From contig JARDZO010000037.1 of assembly GCA_029240815.1 (NCBI GenBank), positions 1 to 43,282 on the forward strand: 43,282 bases of DNA, read 5' to 3'. The stretch is from Brevibacillus sp. Its GTDB lineage: Bacteria > Bacillota > Bacilli > Brevibacillales > Brevibacillaceae. Position 1 is the first letter of the stretch, and each line of letters begins with the position of its first letter. Of this stretch, positions 25,049 through 34,453 are shown piece after piece. The notes under the pieces are model-generated. The model had not been told where the DNA came from. It saw only the letters and a program-made list of their open reading frames with translations, and did no database searches. Both the position numbers and the translations under genes were made by a program.

Positions 25049-26654
25049 CGAGACCCCTCCGTTCTTTCGGGAGTGAAACGGTAAAGAGCGCTCCTCCCCA
25101 TTCACTTTTACTCACTAAAATATAACCCTTCATTTCCTCGATGATCCCTTGAACTTTTGCCAATCCGAGCCCTCTATGTTCTCCGGGCTTCGTACTAAAG
25201 CCATCCTGGAAAATGGCCTCCCGAAATTTTTCTGGTACACCTGGTCCAGAATCCTCTACTTCAAACAAGATCTCTTCCCCAGTATCCGATAAATAGCACT
25301 CGACCACTTTTTGTTCGGCAGTGGACTCATTGACAGCCTCCAGTGCGTTTTGGATCAGCGTACCGAGCAAGACAACCACTTGCTGTCTGTTGATCGATGG
25401 TGGTAGTGCTTTCAAGCCACTGTCCTGATTGATTTGAAACTGAATCTTCAGTTCCTTTGCACGATTATGCATCCCTAACAGCAGTGCGCCGATCAGGGGA
25501 TCAGGAATTTGCTTTGCCAAAAATAGGAGCATTTCCTGCTGGGCTGATGTCTCGCTTGTGATCAACTCGACTGCCTCCTGAATGGAACCAAGCTGCAGCA
25601 GTCCAGAGATGGTATACAACAGATTGTGAAATTCATGCGTTTGGGCTCGAAGCACATCTGCGTAGCGACGAGTCTGCGACAACTCCGAGACGAGCTTGTC
25701 GATCTCTGATTTAGGGCGAAAGCTGCTCACGACGCCCACTACTTTTTCTCCAAATTTCATGGGGATGCGGTTCACAATAATCTCTTTCCCTACGAGAATG
25801 GTCTCCCGGTCTAGCTGATGTTCCCCTGATTCGAGTACTTCCGGCATGCGGCTGTCGGGCAAAACTTCCGTGATTTCTTTTCGATGGAAATCATCGTGAG
25901 GGAGGTCAAGGATGCGAATCGCCGCCTTGTTCATCATCGTGACCTTGTTGTTTCGATCAATCGCGACAATGCCTTCCCTCACGGATTCCAGAACCGCATT
26001 GCGCTCCACGTACAGCGCAGCGATTTCTTCCGGCTCCAGACCGAGAATGACGCGCTTCAAGTAACGGCTCACCCCAATCGCCCCTACAACACCAAAGAGC
26101 AGGGCGAGAATAATGATGAGAAACACTTTCTCCTGGTAATCACCGATGGCTTGCTCAATGTCTTCCAGCAAAAAGCCTACTGAGACAATCCCGATGACTT
26201 CCCCCTTGTCGTTTTTAATAGGAACTTTCCCCCTCAAGGAAGGCCCTAGACTCCCTACCGCCTTGGAAATATAGGACTGCCCGTACATGAGACCTAGTTC
26301 ATTGTCACCACCTACCATCCCTTTGCCAATCCGATCTGGCAGTGGATGCGCATAGCGAATTCCTTCACGATTCCCCACGACGACGAATTCGGCATCAGTC
26401 TGTTTGCGAATATTTTCGGCAATCGGTTGGATCAACGCGGATGGATTCTGTGCTGTAAAAGCATGGCGCAATTCGGGGTCATTCGCGACGATCTTTGCCA
26501 CACTCAACGCCTTTTTGCCCAGTTGTTCCTCAATCGAAGATCCTATAATGGATGAGAAGACTGCTCCCATCGAACCAATAATGAGAATAATGACCGAAGT
26601 AAACAAAACGATCATTCTAGTTTGCAAAGACAAGCGCAATTTGGTTTTTGTCAC
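25014..26654 (-). CDS. Sensor histidine kinase, CitS/DctS (CitA/DcuS) type
   Basis: A 546-aa membrane kinase. TM1 is at the N-terminus (MIVLFTSVIILIIGSMGAVF). The extracytoplasmic PAS-like (sCache) ligand domain follows (VANDPELRHAF, FVVVGNREGIRYAHPLPDRIG, LRGKVPIKND). TM2 is FLIIILALLFGVVGAIGV. A cytoplasmic PAS (GIVAIDRNNKVTMMNKAA) is next, then the SpoOB-type dimerisation box with His340 in QTHEFHNLLYTISGLLQLG and the HATPase (DSGPGVP, GLGLAKVQGI). The GTG at 26654 follows AAGGGGTG; the 23 upstream in-frame codons have no site. It is paired with the overlapping regulator and the tctCBA operon, so it presumably senses the carboxylate carried by TctC. Confidence 0.9.
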   Translation of the reverse strand: MTKTKLRLSLQTRMIVLFTSVIILIIGSMGAVFSSIIGSSIEEQLGKKALSVAKIVANDPELRHAFTAQNPSALIQPIAENIRKQTDAEFVVVGNREGIRYAHPLPDRIGKGMVGGDNELGLMYGQSYISKAVGSLGPSLRGKVPIKNDKGEVIGIVSVGFLLEDIEQAIGDYQEKVFLIIILALLFGVVGAIGVSRYLKRVILGLEPEEIAALYVERNAVLESVREGIVAIDRNNKVTMMNKAAIRILDLPHDDFHRKEITEVLPDSRMPEVLESGEHQLDRETILVGKEIIVNRIPMKFGEKVVGVVSSFRPKSEIDKLVSELSQTRRYADVLRAQTHEFHNLLYTISGLLQLGSIQEAVELITSETSAQQEMLLFLAKQIPDPLIGALLLGMHNRAKELKIQFQINQDSGLKALPPSINRQQVVVLLGTLIQNALEAVNESTAEQKVVECYLSDTGEEILFEVEDSGPGVPEKFREAIFQDGFSTKPGEHRGLGLAKVQGIIEEMKGYILVSKSEWGGALFTVSLPKERRGLVAQSGSAYRGG

Positions 26655-26800
26655 AAATTTCACCCCTTGGATCATCTTACCATCCAACCCGTGGATAACG
26701 GTAGATTCTTCGTTTTTAAACACGCGATCAGTCTGTTTGACCTTACCAGATCGAAACGGATCAAAAACCTTGTAAATCGAGCATTTTTTCGCGCGAAATT

Positions 26801-26886
26801 TGTGGAATTAGGTCTTCTTTCCCCCAATATAATGTTACAACTTGTATTCGAGACAAACTGGGGCGACTGTCCGAATACTGGAATTA
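26801..26886. promoter_or_regulatory. Promoter region of the NCS1 permease
   Basis: A perfect TATAAT (26827-26832) lies about 80 bases upstream of the permease start; no good -35 is seen. The word TGGAATTA occurs on both sides (26803-26810 and 26880-26887), a possible direct-repeat regulator site. Confidence 0.4.
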
Positions 26887-26910
26887 CTAGTGGAAAAGGA
26901 GGGATTAAGT

Positions 26911-28401
26911 ATGAAAACACAAGCGGAATCCGGTGGAATCGTTACGCTGACAAAAGAAGGCGAGCAACTGGTGAAGGACAGCCCACTGTACAATGAAGGG
27001 CTCCGTCCGACAACTAGAGCAGAGCATTCCTGGGGTTCCTACAACTTTGCGAGTCTTTGGATCGGGATGTCGATCTGCTTGCCTACGTACGCCATGGCTG
27101 CTGGCCTGATCTCGTTGGGAATGAACTGGTGGCAAGCGATCATAACCATTATCCTAGGGAATTGTATTGTCCTTATTCCAATTCTTCTCAACTCCCATGC
27201 CGGGACAAAATTCGGAATCCCCTATCCCGTATTCGCCCGGCTCTGGTTTGGTTCTAAGGGTGCTCATATACCCGCTGTGGCCCGTGGACTAATCGGCGCA
27301 GGTTGGTTTGGCATCAACTGTTGGTTCGGTGGTGCCGCGATCGACACGTTGCTGATGTCCATGACCGGATGGGAGCACGTAACAGGACATTTATGGATCG
27401 CGTTCTTTGGCTTTTGGCTCTTGAACGTCTGGGTTGCGTATCGCGGACCGGAAGCGATCAAGAGTATGGAGGCTTGGGCAGCACCAATCCTCATCATCAT
27501 GAGTCTCGCCTTACTTGTTTGGGCTCTCACGAAAGCTGGTGGCTGGGGCCCTATGCTTTCTGCACCGTCGAAATTTACATCCACGGCTGATTTCTTGAAG
27601 GTCTTCTTCCCCGCTCTGACAGGAGCGATTGCTTTCTGGGCTACCATGGCTTTGAACATCCCAGACTTTTGCCGCTATGCAAAGAGTCAGAAAGCGCAAG
27701 TTGTAGGGCAATCCGCTTCCTTACCTACCACGATGGGGGGCTTTTCCTTTATTGGAGTAGCTGTCGCCTCCGCTACTGTCGTCATTTACGGAGAAGCCAT
27801 CTGGGATCCTGCTGCCGTTCTGGCCAAGTTTTCGCCGTTTGCGATCTTCCTCGGAACGATCGGCATTATCCTCGCTACGCTGACTACCAACGTAGCGGCC
27901 AACATCGTCGCTCCTGCTCGCGCTGTTGAAAATCTCGCCCCACGTCGCCTGACTTATGAACACGGCGCCATTATCGCCGGTGTCGTCTCCTTGTTGATGC
28001 AACCTTGGTACATTCTCGAAAATTTTGGGAACTATATTTTCTTGTGGCTGGGTACGTACGGCGCGTTGCTCGGCCCCATTGATGGAATCGCGATCGCCGA
28101 CTACTGGCTGGTCCGTAAAAGACGAATTCATTTGACAGAGCTGTACAAGACCAATGGTATTTATTCGTACAAGTCAGGCTTCAATACGCGTGCACTCTGG
28201 GCGATGCTGATCGGGATTGCCATTCCGTTTATCAGCAAGTACATTCCGGGCCTATCAATCATTTGGGATAACGCCTGGACTATCGGTTTGCTCATATCTT
28301 TGGTGCTGTATACGTGGATGATGAAGAATGACGCAACGATCATGAGTGTGAAAGAGTACGAGAAAGTGACCAAACAAGGGAATGAATCGCAAGCATCCTA
28401 A
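26911..28401 (+). CDS. NCS1-family nucleobase/hydantoin/allantoin permease
   Basis: A 496-aa transporter with 12 helices. NCS1 signatures: RPTTRAEHSWGSYNFASLWIG at the cytoplasmic start, GTKFGIPYPVFARLWFGSKG, GWFGINCWFGGAA (substrate-site Trp/Asn), MALNIPDFCRYAKSQ and GPIDGIAIADYWLVRKRR near the end. Characterised members carry uracil, allantoin or hydantoins. The ATG at 26911 has AAAGGAGGG. It lies on the opposite strand from the nearby reductive pyrimidine operon, separated by about 2.3 kb with a broken chemoreceptor and an unknown gene. That context favours uracil/thymine or hydantoin as substrate (inference). Confidence 0.9.
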   Translation: MKTQAESGGIVTLTKEGEQLVKDSPLYNEGLRPTTRAEHSWGSYNFASLWIGMSICLPTYAMAAGLISLGMNWWQAIITIILGNCIVLIPILLNSHAGTKFGIPYPVFARLWFGSKGAHIPAVARGLIGAGWFGINCWFGGAAIDTLLMSMTGWEHVTGHLWIAFFGFWLLNVWVAYRGPEAIKSMEAWAAPILIIMSLALLVWALTKAGGWGPMLSAPSKFTSTADFLKVFFPALTGAIAFWATMALNIPDFCRYAKSQKAQVVGQSASLPTTMGGFSFIGVAVASATVVIYGEAIWDPAAVLAKFSPFAIFLGTIGIILATLTTNVAANIVAPARAVENLAPRRLTYEHGAIIAGVVSLLMQPWYILENFGNYIFLWLGTYGALLGPIDGIAIADYWLVRKRRIHLTELYKTNGIYSYKSGFNTRALWAMLIGIAIPFISKYIPGLSIIWDNAWTIGLLISLVLYTWMMKNDATIMSVKEYEKVTKQGNESQAS

Positions 28402-28426
28402 TCCCTAAGTCTTCACAGGCAAAGCG

Positions 28427-28468
28427 AAAAAAGACTGGCATTTCCCTGATGGGATTCCAGTCTTTTTT
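28427..28468. terminator. Bidirectional terminator between permease and chemoreceptor
   Basis: A perfect AAAAAAGACTGG/CCAGTCTTTTTT stem with a second small stem (TCCC/GGGA) inside the loop. It sits between the two convergent reading frames and is flanked by A/T runs. Confidence 0.85.
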
Positions 28469-28482
28469 GTTCGTATCGATTT

Positions 28483-30017
28483 TTACCACTTGAACTGACT
28501 AATGGACTCTTGCAGCTCGTGGGAAAGCTGATTGAGATTGTTGCTGGAATGCGCAATTTCCTGCATGGAAGCAAGCTGTTCTTTTGCCCCGGCAGACACG
28601 CCTTGGGTATGTACAGCGGCTTCTTCTGCCAAACGGTTCATTTCTTCCATGGCAGAAGCTACTTGTTGCACGCTCGCCGACATTTGTTCGGTTGCTGCAG
28701 ACACATCTTGGATCTGGTCTGCCACTTCCTGAGAGGAAGCTACGATACGCTGGAAGGTCGCCCCCGCTTCCTGTACAACGATCGCTCCTTTTTCTGCTTC
28801 CTTCGTTCCATCCTGCATCACATTCACTACCTGTGTGGTCTCTTGCTGGATTTCTCCAATCAATCGTGCGATTTCTCTGGCTGATTCTTCTGACTGCTCA
28901 GCCAACTTTCGCACCTCATCCGCCACGACAGCGAACCCTCTGCCATGCTCACCAGCACGAGCGGCTTCGATCGCAGCATTCAAGGCAAGCAGATTTGTTT
29001 GCGAAGCAATGCCTGTAATGACATCGACGATTTGACCAATTGCTTCCGAGCGAACCCCCAGCAACTGCACCAATTCGGCTGCATGATTAACGGATTGGGA
29101 AATCGAGTCCATTTGGGAAACAGCTTTTTGAATGTGCGTATTTCCTTGCTCTGCCTCCATTGCGGCTTGAGCAGATGTTTCCGATACAGCACCGGATGTA
29201 TCCGCAATACGTTGGATGGCAATGGACATTTCTTCCATCACGCGCACGCTTTCCTGTGTCCGCTGGGTTTGTACTTCAGAAGCACCTGCGATCTGTTGTA
29301 CGCTTTCGATGGATTGTTCGGTAGCATGTGCGGATTGCTCTGCACTGGCCGACAGCTCTTCTGAGGAGGCAGCCACCTGTTCCCCTGCTACTTTTACTTG
29401 TTCAATCAAAGAACGGAAATTGCTTACGAGGTCATTAAATGCGGTACCGAGCTTTCCTACTTGGAATCTGTTTCGTTCGCCAGTCGAATTTGCTCCGCTT
29501 GTTGCGATTTGTAGTTCGCCCAGGTAAGCTGCTCCTGATTGATCCAGTTGAGAGTCTTATCGGTAGCGCGATAGAATGAATATGCCTGTTCTGGATCCCC
29601 GCCCTCGATCATTTTGATCACTTCACTCTGATCGCCACGATATTGGGTCAACAGTTCCTGCAGCATATTGACGCTTTCTTGCTCAGTCTGATCCAGGTGG
29701 GTCTGTTTCAAGTTCTCGAAAATTTGGTTAGAATCTCCCATGCGTTGCTCCAGCTCTGTTTTATACTCAGCCAGAACAGCTGGAGACGGGTCGAGGATCA
29801 TCTTATAAACCAATCCATCGATCGCACGCATTTCTTGCCGCCAGTCGTTAATCCACTTAACGGGAAGCAACTGATCTTCATACATGGATTGAATCCGGTC
29901 GCTCGCGACTTTCAGATGATAATAACCTGTGAATCCGACACCAACTAAGAATACAGCCATCATAAAGATCAAACTAAACAGTTTTGCTCTGGTGCTTAAA
30001 TTCCGAAAGAGACTCAT
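28483..30017 (-). pseudogene. Methyl-accepting chemotaxis protein with deleted TM2/HAMP and a frame shift
   Basis: The N-terminal frame (29457-30017, 186 aa) encodes TM1 (LFSLIFMMAVFLVGVGFTGYY) and a four-helix-bundle sensor domain (4HB_MCP) ending ANETDSK, then a stop. The C-terminal frame resumes right there as [21 protein letters not shown], the end of a HAMP domain. It runs through a normal signalling domain ([43 protein letters not shown] hairpin tip, ending ISQFKW). The expected second membrane helix and most of HAMP (about 60-70 residues) are missing at the junction, so an internal deletion also shifted the frame. No ribosome site precedes the second frame. It is therefore most likely a dead receptor. 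Confidence 0.85.
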
Positions 30018-30114
30018 TATGGTTTGGCAATCCTCCTGTTTAAAATGCTAAAAATGTAGAAAAATCTCGAATATTGTCTAATCTTACCAAATCACCACAG
30101 ACAAGTCGATAGTC

Positions 30115-30639
30115 TTAGGTGATTTCTCTTAGATCCAATACCGATAAAATGGAAATCTCGTAAATTTGCACCTCAGGCTGGTAGCAAACATAGTAAGTTA
30201 GTTCAGGGCTGATCCGGTACTGAAGTCCCCTGTATCCTGCTGCAAGCAGATAAGTACGCACCTCATCTCCCGTCCACTCCAGCCATTCCTGGTAGCCCAT
30301 GGCGTGAGAGCGATGCTCCAAGGACTCGGCAGAGTGTTTGGTACGTAGTGCATCTGTGCGCAACTCATTTTCTCCATAATGCTCGTCCAAGCAAAATAAA
30401 CCGGTCACATCTACTTCCTGGCGCAGTATGGCAGCTCTGTCCCACACAGTCTCTGCATGACAGATCGCATATTGGGCTGCGACTTCAGGATTACTCACCA
30501 AATAGACACCCGCTCCAAATACTGCCTTAGCGCTTGCCCCATTGACAAAATGGCGACGCTCTTCGCGTTCATAGCGCTGCGATCGTACTACCCTCCATGC
30601 CTCACCGTACTCCACTCCACGATATACGATTTGCCTCAT
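30115..30639 (-). CDS. Unknown protein with ADP-ribosyltransferase-like features
   Basis: A 174-aa soluble protein, not assigned to a named family. The start QIVYRGVEYGEAW followed by HFVNGASAKAVFGAGVYLVSNPEVAAQYA resembles the core of ADP-ribosyl transferase-fold enzymes (PARP, Tpt1/KptA, DUF3990). These share a beta-strand Arg or His, then G-x-G-x-Y-x-(S)-x-x-x-x-A-x-x-Y. A later acidic strand, PEVQIYEISIL, could hold the catalytic Glu. Three cysteines are scattered. The start at 30639 has GAGGAG. It sits downstream of the pyrimidine operon terminator and upstream of the broken chemoreceptor, all on the minus strand. No toxin, immunity or secretion neighbour is present. The fold is a guess from motif shape. 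Confidence 0.6.
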   Translation of the reverse strand: MRQIVYRGVEYGEAWRVVRSQRYEREERRHFVNGASAKAVFGAGVYLVSNPEVAAQYAICHAETVWDRAAILRQEVDVTGLFCLDEHYGENELRTDALRTKHSAESLEHRSHAMGYQEWLEWTGDEVRTYLLAAGYRGLQYRISPELTYYVCYQPEVQIYEISILSVLDLREIT

Positions 30640-30687
30640 CCCTGTACTCTCCTCACATTCCAGTGATGGGAACCTCCCTTTCATGCG

Positions 30688-30724
30688 AAAAGGAGGAAGG
30701 CGCTAAGGGGCGCCTCCCTCTTTT
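30688..30724 (-). terminator. Terminator of the pyrimidine-degradation operon
   Basis: A strong stem of about 15 bp (GGAGG.AAGGCGC against GCGCC.TCCCTC, one mismatch) 4 bases after the amidohydrolase stop. A T-rich tract follows on the minus strand. Confidence 0.8.
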
Positions 30725-30727
30725 CCA

Positions 30728-31618
30728 TCAGGGCAGAAGTTTGACCATGTCATCATACGTTTCTGGACGGCGATCGCGATAAAACTGCCAAGTGTCACGC
30801 ACCTCATGGATCTTGTTTTTATCCATTTCGGCGACGATCACCTCGTCCTGATCCCGGCTACCGACTGCGACAAACTGCCCGCGTGGATCGACCAGGTAGG
30901 ACTGTCCATAAAATTCACCCATGTTCCATGGCGCTTCCAATCCGACTCGATTGATGGCAGCGACGTAATATCCATTGGCAACGGCATGTGCAGGCTGTTC
31001 CAACTTCCACAAATATTCAGAAAGACCAGCGACAGTAGCAGATGGATTGAAGACGATCTCCGCTCCATTCAGCCCCAACAGCCGTGCTCCTTCTGGAAAA
31101 TGGCGGTCGTAACAAATGTAGACGCCTACCTTGGCAAATGCCGTTTCAAACACTGGATAGCCCAGATTCCCCGGCTTGAAGTAGTACTTCTCCCAAAAAC
31201 CGTATCCATTGCTACCCACACCAACGTGAGGAATATGCTGTTTTCGGTACTTTCCGAGGTACGTACCATCTGCATCGATCACGGCAGCGGTATTGTAATA
31301 GGTGCCGATTCCTACCCGCTCATAAACCGGCAGGATAATTACGGTGCCAAGTTCACGAGCCAGCGAGGAGAATAACTGTACGGTAGGACCGTTCGGCACT
31401 TCCTCGGCGGCTTCATACCATTTGGAGTTTTGCTCGGAGCAAAAGTAAGGACCGTAAAAAATTTCTTGGAGGCAGATGATCTGCGCTCCTCTAGCAGCGG
31501 CTTCACGCACCAATTTCACGTGCTTTTCAATCGCCTTTTCTTTATGGAGATGAACAGGCTCATCTCCATTTACATCGTTTTTTGCTTGGATCAGCCCGAT
31601 GCTTACTTTATTTACCAT
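30728..31618 (-). CDS. Beta-ureidopropionase (N-carbamoyl-beta-alanine amidohydrolase), nitrilase superfamily
   Basis: A 296-aa carbon-nitrogen hydrolase. The catalytic Glu-Lys-Cys triad is visible: Glu in RGAQIICLQEIFYGPYF, Lys in GKYRKQHIPHVG and Cys in VYICYDRHFPEGARLLG, followed by EIVFNPSAT. The residue pattern matches N-carbamoyl-beta-alanine and N-carbamoylputrescine amidases, not aliphatic nitrilases. In this operon it would cleave N-carbamoyl-beta-alanine (from uracil) or N-carbamoyl-beta-aminoisobutyrate (from thymine), releasing CO2, ammonia and the beta-amino acid. A GGAGAAGGG site precedes the ATG. It is the last gene of preT-preA-dihydropyrimidinase-ureidopropionase. If the pathway serves hydantoins, the substrate would be an N-carbamoyl amino acid. 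Confidence 0.88.
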   Translation of the reverse strand: MVNKVSIGLIQAKNDVNGDEPVHLHKEKAIEKHVKLVREAAARGAQIICLQEIFYGPYFCSEQNSKWYEAAEEVPNGPTVQLFSSLARELGTVIILPVYERVGIGTYYNTAAVIDADGTYLGKYRKQHIPHVGVGSNGYGFWEKYYFKPGNLGYPVFETAFAKVGVYICYDRHFPEGARLLGLNGAEIVFNPSATVAGLSEYLWKLEQPAHAVANGYYVAAINRVGLEAPWNMGEFYGQSYLVDPRGQFVAVGSRDQDEVIVAEMDKNKIHEVRDTWQFYRDRRPETYDDMVKLLP

Positions 31619-31647
31619 CCGTTCCCTTCTCCTTTCTATACCCTATC

Positions 31648-33033
31648 CTATGGACGTGTAAACCTCGCCCGTTTCAAATATCGTCCCGCGCCCGCCTGAC
31701 CGACAAACTGCTTGTCGCGTACCACAAAAGAACCTCGCGACAGCACCGAAACGACTTCACCGTATACTTCTTTTCCTTCAAACGGGTTGTAATCTACGTT
31801 CATATGGTGCGTCTCGGCAGAAATGGTTCTCTTCACAGACGGATCAAACAACACGATATCCGCATCCGAGCCGACGGCAATGGTTCCCTTTTGCGGGAAC
31901 ATCCCGAACAGCTTCGCTACTTTGGTCGAAGTGAGATCCACAAACTGGTTGAGGCTGATTTTTCCTTGTCGTACCCCTTCCGAGAAGAGCAAAGTCAAAC
32001 GATCTTCGATAATAGGCCCACCATTTGGAATCTTCGTGAAGTCGCCTCTTCCTAATTCCTTTTGACCTGCAAAGTTAAATGGACAATGGTCGGATCCAAC
32101 TGTTTGCAGAATGCCATTTTTCAAGGCGCTCCAAAGCACTTCCTGGTTCCACTTTTCTCGTAACGGTGGAGACCATACGTACTTGGCTCCTGCAAAATCG
32201 GGTTGATCCAGATCCGTTATATCTAGAACGAGATACTGCGGGCACGTCTCGCCATAGACATTCCAGCCTTTTTCCCTTGCCTCTGCAATCCGTCGTACGG
32301 CATCCGCACATGAAACGTGCACGACGTACAACTGGGCATCTGCCAGAGCCGTCAACGCGATCGCGCGACCAGTCGCTTCCCCTTCTGCCTCAGGGGGTCT
32401 CGTGTAGGCATGATAAATCGGGTCCGTATTGCCCTTTGCCAGAGCCTGTTTGGTCAAATAGTCGAGCACATCCCCATTTTCAGCATGCACTTGGACGAGC
32501 GCTCCCAGTTCTTTTGCGCGGATCAATGTCTTGAACAACGTCTCGTCATCTGCCATCAGGACGTTTTTGTAAGCCATGAACACTTTCAACGAAGTAATCC
32601 CATCATTGAGCACAACGGACTCCAGCTCCTCGAGGATCTGGTCATTCGCATCGGAGACCATCAAATGAAAGCTATAGTCAATCACAGCTTTGCCACGTGC
32701 TTTTTCGTGCCAGGTGGCAATCGCCGATTGTAGAGATTCTCCTTTATTCGTTAAACAGAAATCAACAATGCTCGTCGTTCCACCGAAAGCAGCTGCCTTG
32801 GTTCCTGTAAAGAAATTATCCGATGTAACGGTACCCCCAAACGGCATGTCGAGATGCGTGTGAGGGTCGATCCCTCCAGGCAGCAAATAGCAGCCAGTCG
32901 CATCAATCTCTTCCGCACCCGTCGTGTCGAGATTGTAGCCGATCGCGACGACCTTTTCTCCTTCAATGAGAATGTCTGCCTGATACGTATCTGCTGCCGT
33001 TACGACCGTCCCACCGCGAATCCATTTTTTCAT
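31648..33033 (-). CDS. Dihydropyrimidinase (D-hydantoinase family)
   Basis: A 461-aa metal-dependent amidohydrolase, length typical of the family. Metal and active-site residues: HTHLDMPFGGTVTSDNF (His-x-His), carboxylated Lys in DGITSLKVFMAYKN, His in LVQVHAENGD, His in LYVVHVSCADA and Asp in QTVGSDHCPF. The C-terminal part NYNPFEGKEVYGEVVSVLSRG is the usual beta-sandwich closing sequence. It opens dihydrouracil or dihydrothymine to the N-carbamoyl-beta-amino acid. The ATG at 33033 has GGGGAGGGG; the frame runs 18 codons further upstream without a site. It lies 30 bases before the ureidopropionase gene and about 100 bases after preA, same strand. Confidence 0.93.
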   Translation of the reverse strand: MKKWIRGGTVVTAADTYQADILIEGEKVVAIGYNLDTTGAEEIDATGCYLLPGGIDPHTHLDMPFGGTVTSDNFFTGTKAAAFGGTTSIVDFCLTNKGESLQSAIATWHEKARGKAVIDYSFHLMVSDANDQILEELESVVLNDGITSLKVFMAYKNVLMADDETLFKTLIRAKELGALVQVHAENGDVLDYLTKQALAKGNTDPIYHAYTRPPEAEGEATGRAIALTALADAQLYVVHVSCADAVRRIAEAREKGWNVYGETCPQYLVLDITDLDQPDFAGAKYVWSPPLREKWNQEVLWSALKNGILQTVGSDHCPFNFAGQKELGRGDFTKIPNGGPIIEDRLTLLFSEGVRQGKISLNQFVDLTSTKVAKLFGMFPQKGTIAVGSDADIVLFDPSVKRTISAETHHMNVDYNPFEGKEVYGEVVSVLSRGSFVVRDKQFVGQAGAGRYLKRARFTRP

Positions 33034-33136
33034 GCTTGCCCCTCCCCTTTTCTTCCTTGGTCTGGGCACATTAAGACGTGCCTTCACTAGTACAGGCTAT
33101 GCGGCCTGCATCGAAAAGATTACGTTCGCCTGATTC

Positions 33137-34414
33137 TCAAGCCTCACTTGACCTATTGGCAGACAATGCTGCCTGTCTCTGATTCCAACTAAGCGGTGGC
33201 AGATCGTTAGGGATTTCCACCATGTCGATGGTACCCTCCACTGGACATACGATGGAGCACAGGTTGCAGCCTACACAATCCTCTTCACGAACGACTAGCC
33301 GTTCCTTGCCCGTCGCCTCGTCTGCAATGATATCTATGCACTGGTGAGATGTATCTTCACAGGCGATGTGGCACTTGTTGCAATTGATACAGTTCTCCTC
33401 ATTGATTCGTGCGACCACCTTGTAGTTGAGATTGAGGTGCCCCCAATCCGAGTAGGTAGGTACGGCTTTCCCTACGATGTCCATGACCGAGGCGATCCCA
33501 CGCTGATCGAGATAATTGCTCAGACCATCGATCATATCTTCTACGATCCGGAAGCCATGGTGCATCGCCGCTGTGCACACTTGTACGCCTGTTGCTCCCA
33601 TTAGCAAAAACTCTACGGCATCACGCCAATTGGAAATGCCGCCAATGCCTGAGATCGGTACGCCTACCTGTACATCACGTGCGCATTCGGCCACCATGTT
33701 GAGGGCGATTGGTTTCACCGCTGGGCCACAATAACCGCCGTGTGCTCCCTTGCCATCCACATGAGGGATGGGGAGCCATCTGTCCAAATCCACTCCCATT
33801 AAGCTGTTGATGGTATTGATCATGCTGATCGCATCTGCGCCTCCTTGCGAGGCAGCCCTCGCCGTAAACCGGATGTCGGTTATGTTTGGAGTCAACTTGA
33901 CGATGACTGGCGTCTGGGCAACTTCCTTGACCCATTCCACTTGTTGGCGAATCAAGTCTGGGTGCTGTCCGACTGCCGAGCCCATCCCTCGCTCTGCCAT
34001 CCCGTGGGGACAGCCGAAATTTAATTCCAGTCCATCTACTCCGATAGCCTCCACCTTTTTCACGATTTCGTGCCATGCCTCCTGTTTGTGCTCGACCATC
34101 AAGGAGGCGATCAGTGTATGTTTGGGGAACCGCTTCTTCGTTTCATCCATTTCCTTTAAGTTGACCTCGAGCGGTTTGTCCGTGATCAATTCAATGTTGT
34201 TAAAACCAAAGACGCGCTGCCCCCCGAATGTCAGTCCAGCAAAGCGCGAGGTAACGTTGATGATTGGTTCCCCCAGGGTCTTCCAGACAGCCCCGCCCCA
34301 TCCAGCTTCAAACGCGCGCTGTACCTGGTAACCGGAATTGGTCGGTGGTGCGGAAGCCAGCCAAAACGGGTTGGGGGATTGTATGCCAGCCAGATTGATG
34401 CTAAGATCTGCCAT
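33137..34414 (-). CDS. preA: NAD-dependent dihydropyrimidine dehydrogenase, catalytic subunit PreA
   Basis: A 425-aa flavin and iron-sulfur protein that reduces uracil/thymine to the dihydro form. The N-terminal two thirds are a dihydroorotate dehydrogenase-like FMN barrel (NPFWLASAPPTNSGYQVQRA, GLELNFGCPHGMAERGMG, PVIVKLTPNITD, PISGIGGISNWRDAVEFLLMGA). The C-terminus is a two-[4Fe-4S] ferredoxin: CINCNKCHIACEDTSHQC and CVGCNLCSIVCPVEG. The size matches E. coli PreA. It follows preT by 39 bases and should form a heterotetramer with it. Confidence 0.95.
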   Translation of the reverse strand: MADLSINLAGIQSPNPFWLASAPPTNSGYQVQRAFEAGWGGAVWKTLGEPIINVTSRFAGLTFGGQRVFGFNNIELITDKPLEVNLKEMDETKKRFPKHTLIASLMVEHKQEAWHEIVKKVEAIGVDGLELNFGCPHGMAERGMGSAVGQHPDLIRQQVEWVKEVAQTPVIVKLTPNITDIRFTARAASQGGADAISMINTINSLMGVDLDRWLPIPHVDGKGAHGGYCGPAVKPIALNMVAECARDVQVGVPISGIGGISNWRDAVEFLLMGATGVQVCTAAMHHGFRIVEDMIDGLSNYLDQRGIASVMDIVGKAVPTYSDWGHLNLNYKVVARINEENCINCNKCHIACEDTSHQCIDIIADEATGKERLVVREEDCVGCNLCSIVCPVEGTIDMVEIPNDLPPLSWNQRQAALSANRSSEA

Positions 34415-34453
34415 GATCCGTTCTCCTCCATTTTTGTGAGATTTTACTCGTCC

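Noticed and set aside
26740..26775. A second cre site before the NCS1 permease
   Set aside because: The GAAACGGATCA stretch mismatches the consensus at two fixed positions.
28483..29409. The chemoreceptor signalling half as an independent soluble receptor
   Set aside because: It could start at a TTG near 29409 but there is no ribosome site, and its first residues are the middle of a HAMP/signalling helix, so a broken gene is more likely.
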